Shown: piece after piece, positions 35,052 through 43,784 of the stretch
How positions within the stretch are numbered: position 1 is the first letter of the stretch
How the letters are laid out: each line of letters opens with the position of its first letter
Assembly (NCBI RefSeq): GCF_017114825.1
Contig: NZ_JADEVO010000008.1
Location: 90,949 to 154,948 of the forward strand
Length of the DNA: 64,000 bases
Origin: Pseudomonas gregormendelii
GTDB taxonomy: Bacteria; Pseudomonadota; Gammaproteobacteria; Pseudomonadales; Pseudomonadaceae
Reading direction: 5' to 3'
Notes under the pieces: generated by a model
Told to the model about the DNA's origin: nothing
What the model saw: the letters and a program-made list of their open reading frames with translations, nothing else
Database searches by the model: none
Position numbers and translations under genes: made by a program

Positions 35052-36415
35052 CCTCCATCCGGCGTCGCACGCTGACGCTGATCATCGGCCTGATGCTCGC
35101 CGGCCTGGCAGTGATCACCGTGTTCAACTGGAACGACAGCAATCACGAAATCGCCGAAGTCTACGACGCCCAGCTAGCCCAGAACGCCCGGCTGCTGCAG
35201 GGCGTGATGCGCATGCCGCTGGCCAGCAAGGAACACGCCGAACTCTACCAGGCGTTCAATAAGGCCTTGGGCGAGGCGGTGCCCAAGGTCGATGGCCATC
35301 CCTATGAAAGCAAGATTGCCTTTCAGGTCTGGAATCGTCAGGGCCAGGTACTGGTGCACACCGCCAGTGCGCCGTCTTTTGGCACACCGCCAGTCACCCC
35401 AGGTTTTAGTGATGTGGTGGACCTGAACAACCGCCACTGGCGCGCCTTCATGCTGGAGGACAAACAAACGGATCTACGGATCTGGGTGGGTGAACGGGAC
35501 GATGTGCGTTCGGACCTGGTGGACCGGATCCTGCGCCATACCCTGTTGCCCAATGTGCTGGGCAGCCTGATTCTGGCAGCGATGGTGTGGATGGCCATTG
35601 GCTGGGGCCTCAAGCCCCTGGCCGACATGGCGGCCACGCTGCGGGCTCGGCACAGCGGCTCGCTGGAGCCGCTGCAACTGACCCCGCTGCCCAGCGAGCT
35701 GGAACCGATGCAAGCGGCGCTCAATCGCATGCTCGCGCAGATCCAGGAAGTCATGGGACGCGAGCGGCGTTTTATCGCTGATGCGGCCCATGAGATGCGT
35801 ACGCCGTTAGCGGTGCTCAGGGTCCATGCACAGAACCTGATGGAGGCGGGGAGCGAAGAGGATCGCCGTGAGTCCCTGGAACATTTGATCGCCGGCGTGG
35901 ACCGTACCACCCGACTGGTCAACCAATTGCTGACCATGGCCCGCCTTGAACCGCAATCAGCGATACCGCCATCACCGGTCATTGATCTGGCGGCCACCGT
36001 GCGTGCCAGCCTGGTGCAGTTGACGCCCTGGTTGTTGAACAAGGGGCTGGAACTGGCCTTCGATGTCAGCGACGACATCGGCCCCGTCAGGGTCGATCCC
36101 GCCGCCATCGACATCGCCTTGAACAATTTGGTGACCAATGCCGCCAACTTTTCGCCTAAGCACGGTTTGATCACTGTCAGGCTGAGTAAACAGGGCGATC
36201 ACTACCAATTGTCTGTTGAGGATGAGGGGCCGGGGATCAATGAGGAAGATCGCGACAGGCTGTTCGAACGCTTCTACAGCCGCGGCAATGATCAGGGCGC
36301 GGGTCTGGGGCTGAACATCGTCCAGGCGATTGCCGATCGCCTGGGAGGGCAGGTCCGGTTGGAAAACCACACGCCCACGGGGCTGCGCGCTACGTTGGAG
36401 ATTTTGCGTTTTTAA
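35048..36415 (+). CDS. QseC/PmrB-type sensor histidine kinase
   Basis: A 455-residue inner-membrane kinase. First helix about residues 8-26 (TLTLIIGLMLAGLAVITVF), a periplasmic two-component-sensor N-terminal domain (about 27-165), second helix (VLGSLILAAMVWMAIGWGL), HAMP-like linker, dimerisation helix with His248 in AADAAHEMRTPLAVLR (ADAAHEMRTPL), and the ATPase boxes NNLVTNAANFS, EDEGPGI, GAGLGLNIVQAIADRLGG. Last gene of the operon. The ligand is unknown; metal, low pH or cationic compounds are usual for relatives. Confidence 0.9.
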   Translation: MTSIRRRTLTLIIGLMLAGLAVITVFNWNDSNHEIAEVYDAQLAQNARLLQGVMRMPLASKEHAELYQAFNKALGEAVPKVDGHPYESKIAFQVWNRQGQVLVHTASAPSFGTPPVTPGFSDVVDLNNRHWRAFMLEDKQTDLRIWVGERDDVRSDLVDRILRHTLLPNVLGSLILAAMVWMAIGWGLKPLADMAATLRARHSGSLEPLQLTPLPSELEPMQAALNRMLAQIQEVMGRERRFIADAAHEMRTPLAVLRVHAQNLMEAGSEEDRRESLEHLIAGVDRTTRLVNQLLTMARLEPQSAIPPSPVIDLAATVRASLVQLTPWLLNKGLELAFDVSDDIGPVRVDPAAIDIALNNLVTNAANFSPKHGLITVRLSKQGDHYQLSVEDEGPGINEEDRDRLFERFYSRGNDQGAGLGLNIVQAIADRLGGQVRLENHTPTGLRATLEILRF

Positions 36416-36451
36416 CGCGGCCATCCATAACCGGCCGGGTGATTGTCAGCA

Positions 36452-37354
36452 CTAATCAGAAAATAACTCAAACATCAGCTGGCGCAGCCAGCGATTGGCG
36501 GGATCCTTGTTATAGCGCGCATGCCAGAACAGGTTTATTTCGATGTTGGGCAGTTCCACTGGCGTCGGTAAAACCGCGAGCCCGAAGGGTTGTTCGCAAC
36601 TGCTGGCAAATCGTTCAGGCACTGTGGCCATCAAGTCGGTGCGTTGAAGTATGTGGCCGACGGCGACGAAATGCGGAACCTCCAGGCGTATGTTGCGCTC
36701 GATGCCGGCCCGCGCCAGGAACGTATCTACTTCACCGTGACCGGTGTTCGCCGCGACGACCCGAACGTGGCCATAACTGCAGAAACGCTCAAGCGTCAGC
36801 GGCTCCCGGGTCGCGGGGTGGTCCTTGCGGCATACGCAGACATAGCGATGGTGAAACAGGCGCTGCTGAAAAAATCCGGCTTGCAGGTGCGGAAGCAAGC
36901 CGACTGCGAGGTCAATTGCACCGTTCTGCAAGCCTTCGGCCAGGGTATTGGAGGTGTTGCGCAGGGTACTGATCGAGCATCCCGGCGCGCGCTCAGCCAT
37001 GGCGTCCATCAGCCGCGGCATGAAGTAGATTTCGCCAATGTCGGTCATCGCCATGGTAAATCGGCGATTGCAGTTGCGCGGGTCGAAGGTGTCCTGACGG
37101 CTCAGCGCATCGCGCAAGGTCTGGATGGCCATGGCCACCGGCTCAGCCAACTGCCGGGCGTAGGGCGTGGGCTCCATTCCCTGATACGTGCGAACGAACA
37201 GCTCGTCATTCAAAGCGACACGCAAGCGCTTCAACGCGTTGCTCACAGCGGGCTGGGTCAACTCAAGGCTATCGGCCGCCGTTGATACCCGGCGGTCGAT
37301 GAGCAACTGGTTGAATACCAGCAGCAGATTGAGATCAAGTTCACGTAATTCCAT
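36452..37354 (-). CDS. LysR-family transcriptional regulator
   Basis: A 300-residue LysR regulator of the NahR/NodD/LinR-like group: starts MELRELDLNLLLVFNQLL, helix-turn-helix RRVSTAADSLELTQPAVSNALKRLR, and an effector-binding domain (RRFTMAMTDIGEIYFMPRLMDAMAERAP) . Start at 37354 matches the group's conserved N terminus. It is divergent from an aromatic-acid-type MFS transporter, its likely target. Confidence 0.87.
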   Translation of the reverse strand: MELRELDLNLLLVFNQLLIDRRVSTAADSLELTQPAVSNALKRLRVALNDELFVRTYQGMEPTPYARQLAEPVAMAIQTLRDALSRQDTFDPRNCNRRFTMAMTDIGEIYFMPRLMDAMAERAPGCSISTLRNTSNTLAEGLQNGAIDLAVGLLPHLQAGFFQQRLFHHRYVCVCRKDHPATREPLTLERFCSYGHVRVVAANTGHGEVDTFLARAGIERNIRLEVPHFVAVGHILQRTDLMATVPERFASSCEQPFGLAVLPTPVELPNIEINLFWHARYNKDPANRWLRQLMFELFSD

Positions 37355-37691
37355 AACGTCTCGTGCAGATTGCGTGCTCATAAGGGCCGTAAATCTTTGC
37401 CCACCCTTGGGGTCTGCACCGCTCTGAAATGGCCGCTGCAAGAGCCAAAGCCTAACAAGTGCCAGAGGGGCGCGTCCATTGGATATCAGTGGGGCTTTTG
37501 TTTCGTCCGAGGTTTATTCACGTTCGAAATAATACCTATTCACCTGGCTGCATTTATCACGGGCGCGGGTTTGCCCATCATCGAACCCATGTCCAGTGCT
37601 CAATGCTCTGCTTAACACCATTGGACACCGCGCGATTTCCGGGGGGCGACAGATCCTCCGGCTCTATAACAATGACAAGAAGAGCGATGCC

Positions 37692-39032
37692 ATGCGTACG
37701 ATTGATGTCTCGGCCCTGATTGACGGGGCGCGTTTTAGTGCCTTCCATGCCCGCGTGCTGTTCTGGTGCGCACTGATCATCATTTTCGACGGTTATGACC
37801 TGGTCATCTATGGGGTCGTGTTGCCCTCACTGATGGCCGAGTGGGGCTTGAGTTCGTTGCAGGCCGGGGCGCTGGGCAGTTGCGCGCTGGTGGGCATGAT
37901 GCTGGGGGCATTGTTTTTCGGTTCATTGTCGGATCGCATAGGCCGACGTAAAACCATCATGATGTGTGTTGCCATCTTCAGCGTAGTCACAGCCCTGAAC
38001 GGTCTGGCCCGGAGCCCCGAGGCCTTCGCCTTGTGCCGATTCATCGCTGGCCTGGGGATCGGCGGCGTCATGCCCAACGTGGTCGCGCTGATGAACGAGT
38101 ACGCACCGAAGAAATCCCGCAGCACCCTGGTGGCGATCATGTTCAGTGGCTATTCGCTAGGGGGGATGCTCTCAGCGGGCCTGGGCATGGTGCTGATTCC
38201 CCAATGGGGCTGGCAGGCGGTGTTCTATGTGGCGCTGATTCCGCTGTTGGCCTTGCCGTTTCTGATTCGGCAATTGCCGGAGTCGATGGACTTCCTGCTG
38301 CGCACCGGGCAGACCGTCGAGGCCCAAAGACTGCTGGCACACGCTACGCCGTCATATGCACCCACCGCCGGTGACCAGTTGAACCCGATGGTCGCCAAAG
38401 GGACGACGGTGTCCATTGCGCAACTGTTCCAGGACGGGCGCAAGTTGAATACCCTGATGCTGTGGCTGGCGTTTTTCTGTTGCTTGCTGATGGTATATGC
38501 ATTGAGCTCCTGGCTGCCGAAACTGATGACTGCCGCCGGTTATGGCCTGAATTCCAGCTTGGCGTTTCTGTTGGCGCTCAACGGCGGCGCGATCATCGGT
38601 GCAGTGGCCGGAGGCTGGCTGGGAGACCGGATTGGAATCGCCAAGGTGTTGTTCGCTTTTTTCACTTGCGGGGCGATCGCCCTGAGCCTGCTGGCGCTGA
38701 AAGCACCTTTACCCGTCCTGTATTTGCTCATCGCCATTGCAGGGGCGTGCACCATTGGCACGCAAATCCTGGCTAACGCCTGCACGGTGCAGTACTACCC
38801 TGCGCACATTCGGTCTACAGGGCTGGGTTGGGCGATGGGCATCGGTCGGACCGGCGCCATCATCGGTCCCTTGCTGGGGGGCGCACTGCATGCTTCTTCA
38901 TTGCCGTTACAGGCGAGCTTTCTCATCTTTGCGGTACCCGGCCTGATTGGTGCCATCGCTATTCTGGTGTTCCTGATCCAGAACTCTGCGAGCCGTCGAG
39001 CAACTTCATCCAAACAAGCCGTACCGCAGTAG
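37692..39032 (+). CDS. MFS transporter, aromatic acid:H+ symporter type
   Basis: A 446-residue 12-helix permease of the AAHS family (BenK/PcaK-like): IIIFDGYDLVIYGVVLPSLMAEWGL in helix 1 carries the family's DGYD motif, and GSLSDRIGRRKTIM is the loop 2-3 signature, repeated as GGWLGDRIGIAKVL. AAGAAGAG precedes the ATG at 37692. Controlled probably by the divergent LysR gene. The actual acid is unknown; no ring-cleavage genes are adjacent. Confidence 0.87.
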   Translation: MRTIDVSALIDGARFSAFHARVLFWCALIIIFDGYDLVIYGVVLPSLMAEWGLSSLQAGALGSCALVGMMLGALFFGSLSDRIGRRKTIMMCVAIFSVVTALNGLARSPEAFALCRFIAGLGIGGVMPNVVALMNEYAPKKSRSTLVAIMFSGYSLGGMLSAGLGMVLIPQWGWQAVFYVALIPLLALPFLIRQLPESMDFLLRTGQTVEAQRLLAHATPSYAPTAGDQLNPMVAKGTTVSIAQLFQDGRKLNTLMLWLAFFCCLLMVYALSSWLPKLMTAAGYGLNSSLAFLLALNGGAIIGAVAGGWLGDRIGIAKVLFAFFTCGAIALSLLALKAPLPVLYLLIAIAGACTIGTQILANACTVQYYPAHIRSTGLGWAMGIGRTGAIIGPLLGGALHASSLPLQASFLIFAVPGLIGAIAILVFLIQNSASRRATSSKQAVPQ

Positions 39033-39325
39033 AAAAGCTCACGCCCAGGGATGGGCACCCTGATCCCACCTGGCCAAGCGACGCGAAATGGGTGCGCAAC
39101 GCCAGTCAGGAAGAAATGCTGTCCGCCTTCGATCATTGGGGTGACGCTGCAAAGGCGGTGGCTGACGAAATTTTTTTACGTTTTTTTTACAGTCAGCGTT
39201 TTTGCCGGACACGATACTGGCGGCGATTTTTTAATCGCCCAGGCCTTTCTTTCCGATAGGCCTGGAACAGAGGCATTGCGCAAGGAAGGCGTGCAGTACT
39301 CCCCGATGATTGAGAGAAGCGCCCC

Positions 39326-41227
39326 TTGAGTGAGACAGTGACCGTTGCAAACGAAAATTACCCATCCAAAACGTCAGGAGTGGGCATGCTCGTCGCCGCT
39401 GTCGGCGTGGTATATGGCGACATTGGCACTAGCCCCCTCTACACGCTTAAAGAAGTCTTTTCCGGCCACTACGGCGTTCAGGTAAACCACGACGGCGTGC
39501 TGGGGATCCTGTCGTTGATCTTTTGGTCACTGATCTGGGTCGTCTCGATCAAATACGTGCTGTTCATCCTGCGTGCCAACAACCAGGGCGAAGGCGGCAT
39601 CATGGCATTGACGGCTTTGGCCCGCCGCGCGGCCAGCGCTTATCCCCACATGAGCAAGGTACTGGTGCTGCTCGGCCTGTTCGGGGCGGCACTTTTTTAC
39701 GGGGACAGCATGATTACCCCGGCGATTTCGGTGCTGTCGGCGGTTGAAGGCCTGCAGCTGGCTTTTGATGGCATAGAACATTGGGTGGTGCCCCTGTCAG
39801 TGGTCGTGCTGGTGGCGCTGTTCCTGATACAAAAACACGGCACCGCCCGCATCGGCATCCTGTTTGGTCCGATTATGGTGCTGTGGTTTGTGGTATTGGG
39901 CGCGCTCGGGATCCACGGTATTTTGCAGCGTCCCGAAGTGCTGCAAGCGCTTAACCCTGTTTGGGCAGTGCAGTTCTTCGTGGTTCATCCGGGAATGGGT
40001 GTGGCGATTTTGGGCGCCGTCGTGCTGGCATTGACTGGCGCTGAGGCGCTGTATGCCGACATGGGCCACTTTGGTCGCAAACCGATTTCCCGCGCCTGGT
40101 TCATTCTGGTGTTGCCGGGACTGGTGCTCAATTATTTTGGCCAGGGTGCCCTGATCCTGGAGAACCCGGAGGCGGTGCGCAATCCGTTCTATCTGCTCGC
40201 GCCAAGCTGGGCGCTGCTGCCGATGGTCGCGCTCTCCACCCTGGCAACCATCATCGCGTCGCAAGCCGTGATCTCCGGCGCTTTCTCCCTGACGCGCCAG
40301 GCTATCCAGCTAGGTTACGTCCCTCGCATGTTTATCCAGCACACCTCCAGCCAGGAGCAGGGGCAGATTTACATCGGCACGGTCAACTGGGCGCTGATGG
40401 TCGGTGTCGTGCTGTTGGTGATCGGGTTCGAGTCGTCCAGTGCCTTGGCCGCTGCCTATGGGGTCGCGGTGACGGGCACCATGTTGATCACCACCATCTT
40501 GTCCTCGGCTGTCGTGCTGCTCCTTTGGAAAACGCCTCGGTGGCTGGCGATACCCATGCTGATCGGGTTTCTGCTGGTCGACAGCCTGTACTTCGCTGCC
40601 AACGCGCCCAAGATTTTCCAGGGCGGCGCGTTCCCGGTGATCGCCGGTATTGGTCTGTTTATCTTGATGACGACTTGGAAGCGCGGGCGGAAAATCATCG
40701 TCGAGCGGCTGGATGAGACCGCGCTGCCTTTGCCGCTGTTCATCAGCAGTATCCGTTCACAGCCGCCGCATCGTGTGCAGGGGACTGCGGTTTTCCTGAC
40801 GGCCAGGGCCGATGCGGTTCCCCATGCACTCTTGCACAATCTGCTGCATAACCAAGTGCTGCACGAGCAAGTGGTATTGCTCACCGTAGTGTCCGAGGAC
40901 AGTCCTCGAGTGAGTGCAGATAGGCGGTTTGAAGTTGAAGCCTATGGCGACGGGTTCTTCCGGGTCAGCCTCCACTTCGGCTTCATGGAGGAGCCGGACG
41001 TGCCTACAGCCTTGAGTCTTTGTCATTTGAATGAGCTGGATTTCAGCCCGATGCGCACGACCTATTTCCTCAGCCGTGAGACGGTGGTCCCAACGAAGCG
41101 CATGTGCATGGCACGCTGGCGAGAGGGTCTGTTCGCGTTTCTGCTGAAGAACGCCAATAGCAATCTGAAGTACTTCAAATTGCCACTCAACAGGGTGATC
41201 GAACTGGGGACTCAGGTGGAGATGTGA
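39326..41227 (+). CDS. kup: Kup low-affinity potassium transporter
   Basis: A 633-residue K+ uptake permease with the family start [29 protein letters not shown], about 12 helices and a C-terminal cytoplasmic domain (PFAM K_trans_C). Key segments [18 protein letters not shown] and [15 protein letters not shown] are intact. The start is a TTG at 39326. The 293-base region upstream holds no gene, only T-rich runs near 39171-39190. Confidence 0.92.
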   Translation: MSETVTVANENYPSKTSGVGMLVAAVGVVYGDIGTSPLYTLKEVFSGHYGVQVNHDGVLGILSLIFWSLIWVVSIKYVLFILRANNQGEGGIMALTALARRAASAYPHMSKVLVLLGLFGAALFYGDSMITPAISVLSAVEGLQLAFDGIEHWVVPLSVVVLVALFLIQKHGTARIGILFGPIMVLWFVVLGALGIHGILQRPEVLQALNPVWAVQFFVVHPGMGVAILGAVVLALTGAEALYADMGHFGRKPISRAWFILVLPGLVLNYFGQGALILENPEAVRNPFYLLAPSWALLPMVALSTLATIIASQAVISGAFSLTRQAIQLGYVPRMFIQHTSSQEQGQIYIGTVNWALMVGVVLLVIGFESSSALAAAYGVAVTGTMLITTILSSAVVLLLWKTPRWLAIPMLIGFLLVDSLYFAANAPKIFQGGAFPVIAGIGLFILMTTWKRGRKIIVERLDETALPLPLFISSIRSQPPHRVQGTAVFLTARADAVPHALLHNLLHNQVLHEQVVLLTVVSEDSPRVSADRRFEVEAYGDGFFRVSLHFGFMEEPDVPTALSLCHLNELDFSPMRTTYFLSRETVVPTKRMCMARWREGLFAFLLKNANSNLKYFKLPLNRVIELGTQVEM

Positions 41228-41282
41228 GGACAGGCAAGGCCCTCTGGCTGGGTCTTCGGACGAATTGCTCGCACAGCTCAGC

Positions 41283-42620
41283 TTAACCCCCGTGGCCATA
41301 ACCCGTGCTTGACGCATGGCTCGCGGTCCGCATCAGCAATAGCACCGAGCAGATGACCGGCAGATTCACCAACAGCAGCGCATATCGCAATGACTCGTGG
41401 CCAAACAGAGGAAGCAGCATGTCGCTGATCAAGCCGGTTGCCAGTGGCCCGATACCGACGCCGAGCAACGTGCTGACGATGGTTTGTAATGCCATGGCGC
41501 TACCCCGTCGATCGGGCGGCACCAGTTGGGTGACAAGGTTGTAGGACGGGGCGACCCACCAGACGGCAAAGAATGCGTAAAGCGCGCACCAGAGCATGGC
41601 GGTTGGAATCGGCACATCACCCAGGCGCACCAGCAGGGAGTCGGACCAGAGCAGATAGGGAACCAGCGCACAGATGGCCGCCAAGTGGCCGAAAATCGGG
41701 ATTGAAACTTGCCAGTGTGGATTGCGTCGGCACAGGCGGTCACTCAACCACCCGCTGAACAAACCACCGATTCCTGCCGAAATTCCGCAGATCACTCCTG
41801 CCAGCAATCCGGCGTGTTGCAGGGACAGGCCGTGTGAGCGCACCAGGAAGCTGGTGTTCCACATGCCAATGGCATAGGAACTGAGTGTGGTCAGTCCACC
41901 TGCGAGGATCAGGCAACGATACGCTGGCAGCGCCCACAGCTTGCGCGCTTCAGCGCCCATGCCCAGCAGGGCGTGAGGGGTGTGGGACTGTGTAACATCC
42001 CAACGACCGCGTTGAGGGTCGCGTACGAAAAGCGCGAGGATGGCGCTGAACACCAGCGCCGGCACCCCAAGGGCAATGAACGCACTGCGCCAGCCATAGT
42101 GCTCCACCACCCAGGCACCGATGCTTAACCCGATGATCGAGGAGAAGGTCGGTGCGGCGGTAAAGCAACTGATGGCAAATGAACGCCGTTGTGGTGGGTA
42201 CAGGTCTGCGATCAACGACAGCGAGGCCGAAGTTGTCGGCGACTCGCTGACTGCAACCAGCATGCGCGCGAAGGCCAGCGCCAGGAAGCTGCCGGCCAGG
42301 CCACAAGCCATGGTCGCCAAGGCCCAGAGCAAACAGGACATTGCCAGCAGCCGTATACGTGGCATGCGGTCCACCAGGCGACCCGCTGGCAGGCCCATGA
42401 GTGCATAGACTGCCGCGAACGCCAATCCCGAGATCAACCCGATGGCGGTGTCGCTGACCGAAAATTCGGATTTGATCGGTTCGACCATGACCGCCAGTAT
42501 TTGTCGACCGACGAAATTGTCGGCAAATACCATCGCCAGCAACAACAGCAAGCCATGGCTGCCCCAGCCGACCCTGGCCGGTGGCAACAAACCTGCGCGG
42601 GCAGTCAACGTGGTGCCCAC
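41283..42620 (-). CDS. MFS transporter (spinster-like)
   Basis: A 445-residue 12-helix permease: LLLLLAMVFADNFVGRQILAVMVEPIKSEFSVSDTAIGLISGLAF is the spinster-type N terminus, with GLPAGRLVDRMPRIRLL in loop 2-3. GTG start at 42620, inside the last codons of the flavin-reductase gene (16-base overlap), so the two are translationally coupled. A carrier for the steroid-like substrate or an intermediate is a reasonable guess. Confidence 0.82.
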   Translation of the reverse strand: MGTTLTARAGLLPPARVGWGSHGLLLLLAMVFADNFVGRQILAVMVEPIKSEFSVSDTAIGLISGLAFAAVYALMGLPAGRLVDRMPRIRLLAMSCLLWALATMACGLAGSFLALAFARMLVAVSESPTTSASLSLIADLYPPQRRSFAISCFTAAPTFSSIIGLSIGAWVVEHYGWRSAFIALGVPALVFSAILALFVRDPQRGRWDVTQSHTPHALLGMGAEARKLWALPAYRCLILAGGLTTLSSYAIGMWNTSFLVRSHGLSLQHAGLLAGVICGISAGIGGLFSGWLSDRLCRRNPHWQVSIPIFGHLAAICALVPYLLWSDSLLVRLGDVPIPTAMLWCALYAFFAVWWVAPSYNLVTQLVPPDRRGSAMALQTIVSTLLGVGIGPLATGLISDMLLPLFGHESLRYALLLVNLPVICSVLLLMRTASHASSTGYGHGG

Positions 42621-43588
42621 AGATCCGGCAGGCCGGGGTCGCTTACGACGATCAGGCGCTTGAGCAACACCTTCAAGGCTTGAGCGTCGGCCGCGCCGAG
42701 CTTGACGGCAAGGTCTTCTTCCACAGCCTTGGCCAAAGCGACTTGATGCAGCGAAACTTCGCGGCCCTGGGCCGTAAGGACAAACCGCAAGGACTCTGCC
42801 GAGCCCTCGAACGCCACCAGGCGCTGGCGTTCGAGAAAACGCATGCTGGCCAGCGTGACTTCGCGGCCTGTGTAGTTCACAAAGGTGTTGATTTCCTCAA
42901 GGGTGAGGTTGTCGCGGATACACAGAATGGAAAGAACAAAAAACGTCTGTTCGTCCAGCTGCTGACTGTTCAATAGCTTGCGCAAGACGTTCAGCACTTG
43001 ATAGTGCCCACGTCCCAACAGGTAACCGAGCAAGTCCTCGGTATAGCTGCACTCGGGCGGTGGCGGGGTGGTCGCCAGTCGCAGTTCGCTGCGTGGCTTA
43101 CGCGTTGCCAGGGCGTACTGGCCGCTTTGGAACGCCAGCGGCGCGCGGTCGCTGTGATCGAAGGCGAGTACCTCACCGACAAAGATCACATGGTCACCGC
43201 CTTCGTACTGGAACGCCGTGCGGCATTGGAAACGCGCCGTGCAATCTTGCAATAGCGGTGCCTCGCTGATGCCATTGTCGAGTTCGATCTCGGCGAATTT
43301 GTCCTCGCCCTGAGTGGCAAAACGTCCCGACAGTGTCTCCTGCTCCGTGGACAGCACGTGCACATTCCAATGCTTGCCGCTGCTGAAGATCGGCAGACTG
43401 CGTGCCTGCTTGGAGAGGCTCCAGAGTACCAACGGCGGGTTAAGCGACACCGAGTTGAAACTGTTGGCGGTGATGCCAACCGGAGAGCCGTCTTCGGTCT
43501 GGGTGGTGATGATCGTGACCCCGGTGGTGAACGTGCCGAGCGCGGCGCGGAATGCCTGGGGATCGAAGCTGATGCTTTGCATTGCCAT
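42605..43588 (-). CDS. flavin reductase with C-terminal MarR-like domain
   Basis: A 327-residue reductase component of a two-component flavin monooxygenase. Residues 1-170 are the flavin-reductase-like split barrel (FRAALGTFTTGVTIITTQ, GITANSFNSVSLNPPLVLWSL, GGDHVIFVGEVLAF); residues about 190-310 are a winged-helix MarR-like domain (LLGRGHYQVLNVLRKLL, LTLEEINTFVNYTGREVTLASMRFLERQRLV). The same architecture is found in C1, the 4-hydroxyphenylacetate hydroxylase reductase of Acinetobacter, where the C-terminal domain responds to substrate. GAGG upstream supports 43588. No oxygenase gene is adjacent; in a steroid pathway the HsaAB/TesA hydroxylase would be the partner. Confidence 0.85.
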   Translation of the reverse strand: MAMQSISFDPQAFRAALGTFTTGVTIITTQTEDGSPVGITANSFNSVSLNPPLVLWSLSKQARSLPIFSSGKHWNVHVLSTEQETLSGRFATQGEDKFAEIELDNGISEAPLLQDCTARFQCRTAFQYEGGDHVIFVGEVLAFDHSDRAPLAFQSGQYALATRKPRSELRLATTPPPPECSYTEDLLGYLLGRGHYQVLNVLRKLLNSQQLDEQTFFVLSILCIRDNLTLEEINTFVNYTGREVTLASMRFLERQRLVAFEGSAESLRFVLTAQGREVSLHQVALAKAVEEDLAVKLGAADAQALKVLLKRLIVVSDPGLPDLWAPR

Positions 43589-43626
43589 GACTGGCCTCAT
43601 GGAGTGGAGTTTTCGTATGGCCAGTA

Positions 43627-43648
43627 TTGGGCGTTTGCAAATGCCCAA
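43627..43648. promoter_or_regulatory. 22-base near-perfect palindrome in divergent promoter
   Basis: Arms TTGGGC and GCCCAA flank a self-complementary TTTGCAAA core, with a single mismatched pair. It lies between the flavin-reductase gene and the aldehyde dehydrogenase gene, about 40 bases from the former, and is a strong operator candidate. Confidence 0.6.
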
Positions 43649-43681
43649 CATCGTCTCAACGGACTAACACTATTGCAGGGG

Positions 43682-43699
43682 CTCGTCCGATTGGACGAG
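43682..43699. promoter_or_regulatory. inverted repeat CTCGTCC-GATT-GGACGAG
   Basis: Perfect 7-base arms with a 4-base spacer, about 85 bases before the aldehyde dehydrogenase start. Its inner part (CGTCCG-N4-GACG) recurs at 52329-52342 in the other divergent promoter of the locus. Confidence 0.55.
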
Positions 43700-43784
43700 G
43701 CGGCGCAGATGTCCGCAAGGCTAGGGTGGCGCCAGGCGCATGGGGCGCTTAACGGCCAATGAGCCGACCTGCAAGGGGATAACA

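Noticed and set aside
39033..39325. Possible gene or terminator in T-rich stretch before kup
   Set aside because: Frames there have no ribosome site or sensible composition, and the T runs near 39171-39190 have no stable hairpin in front of them.
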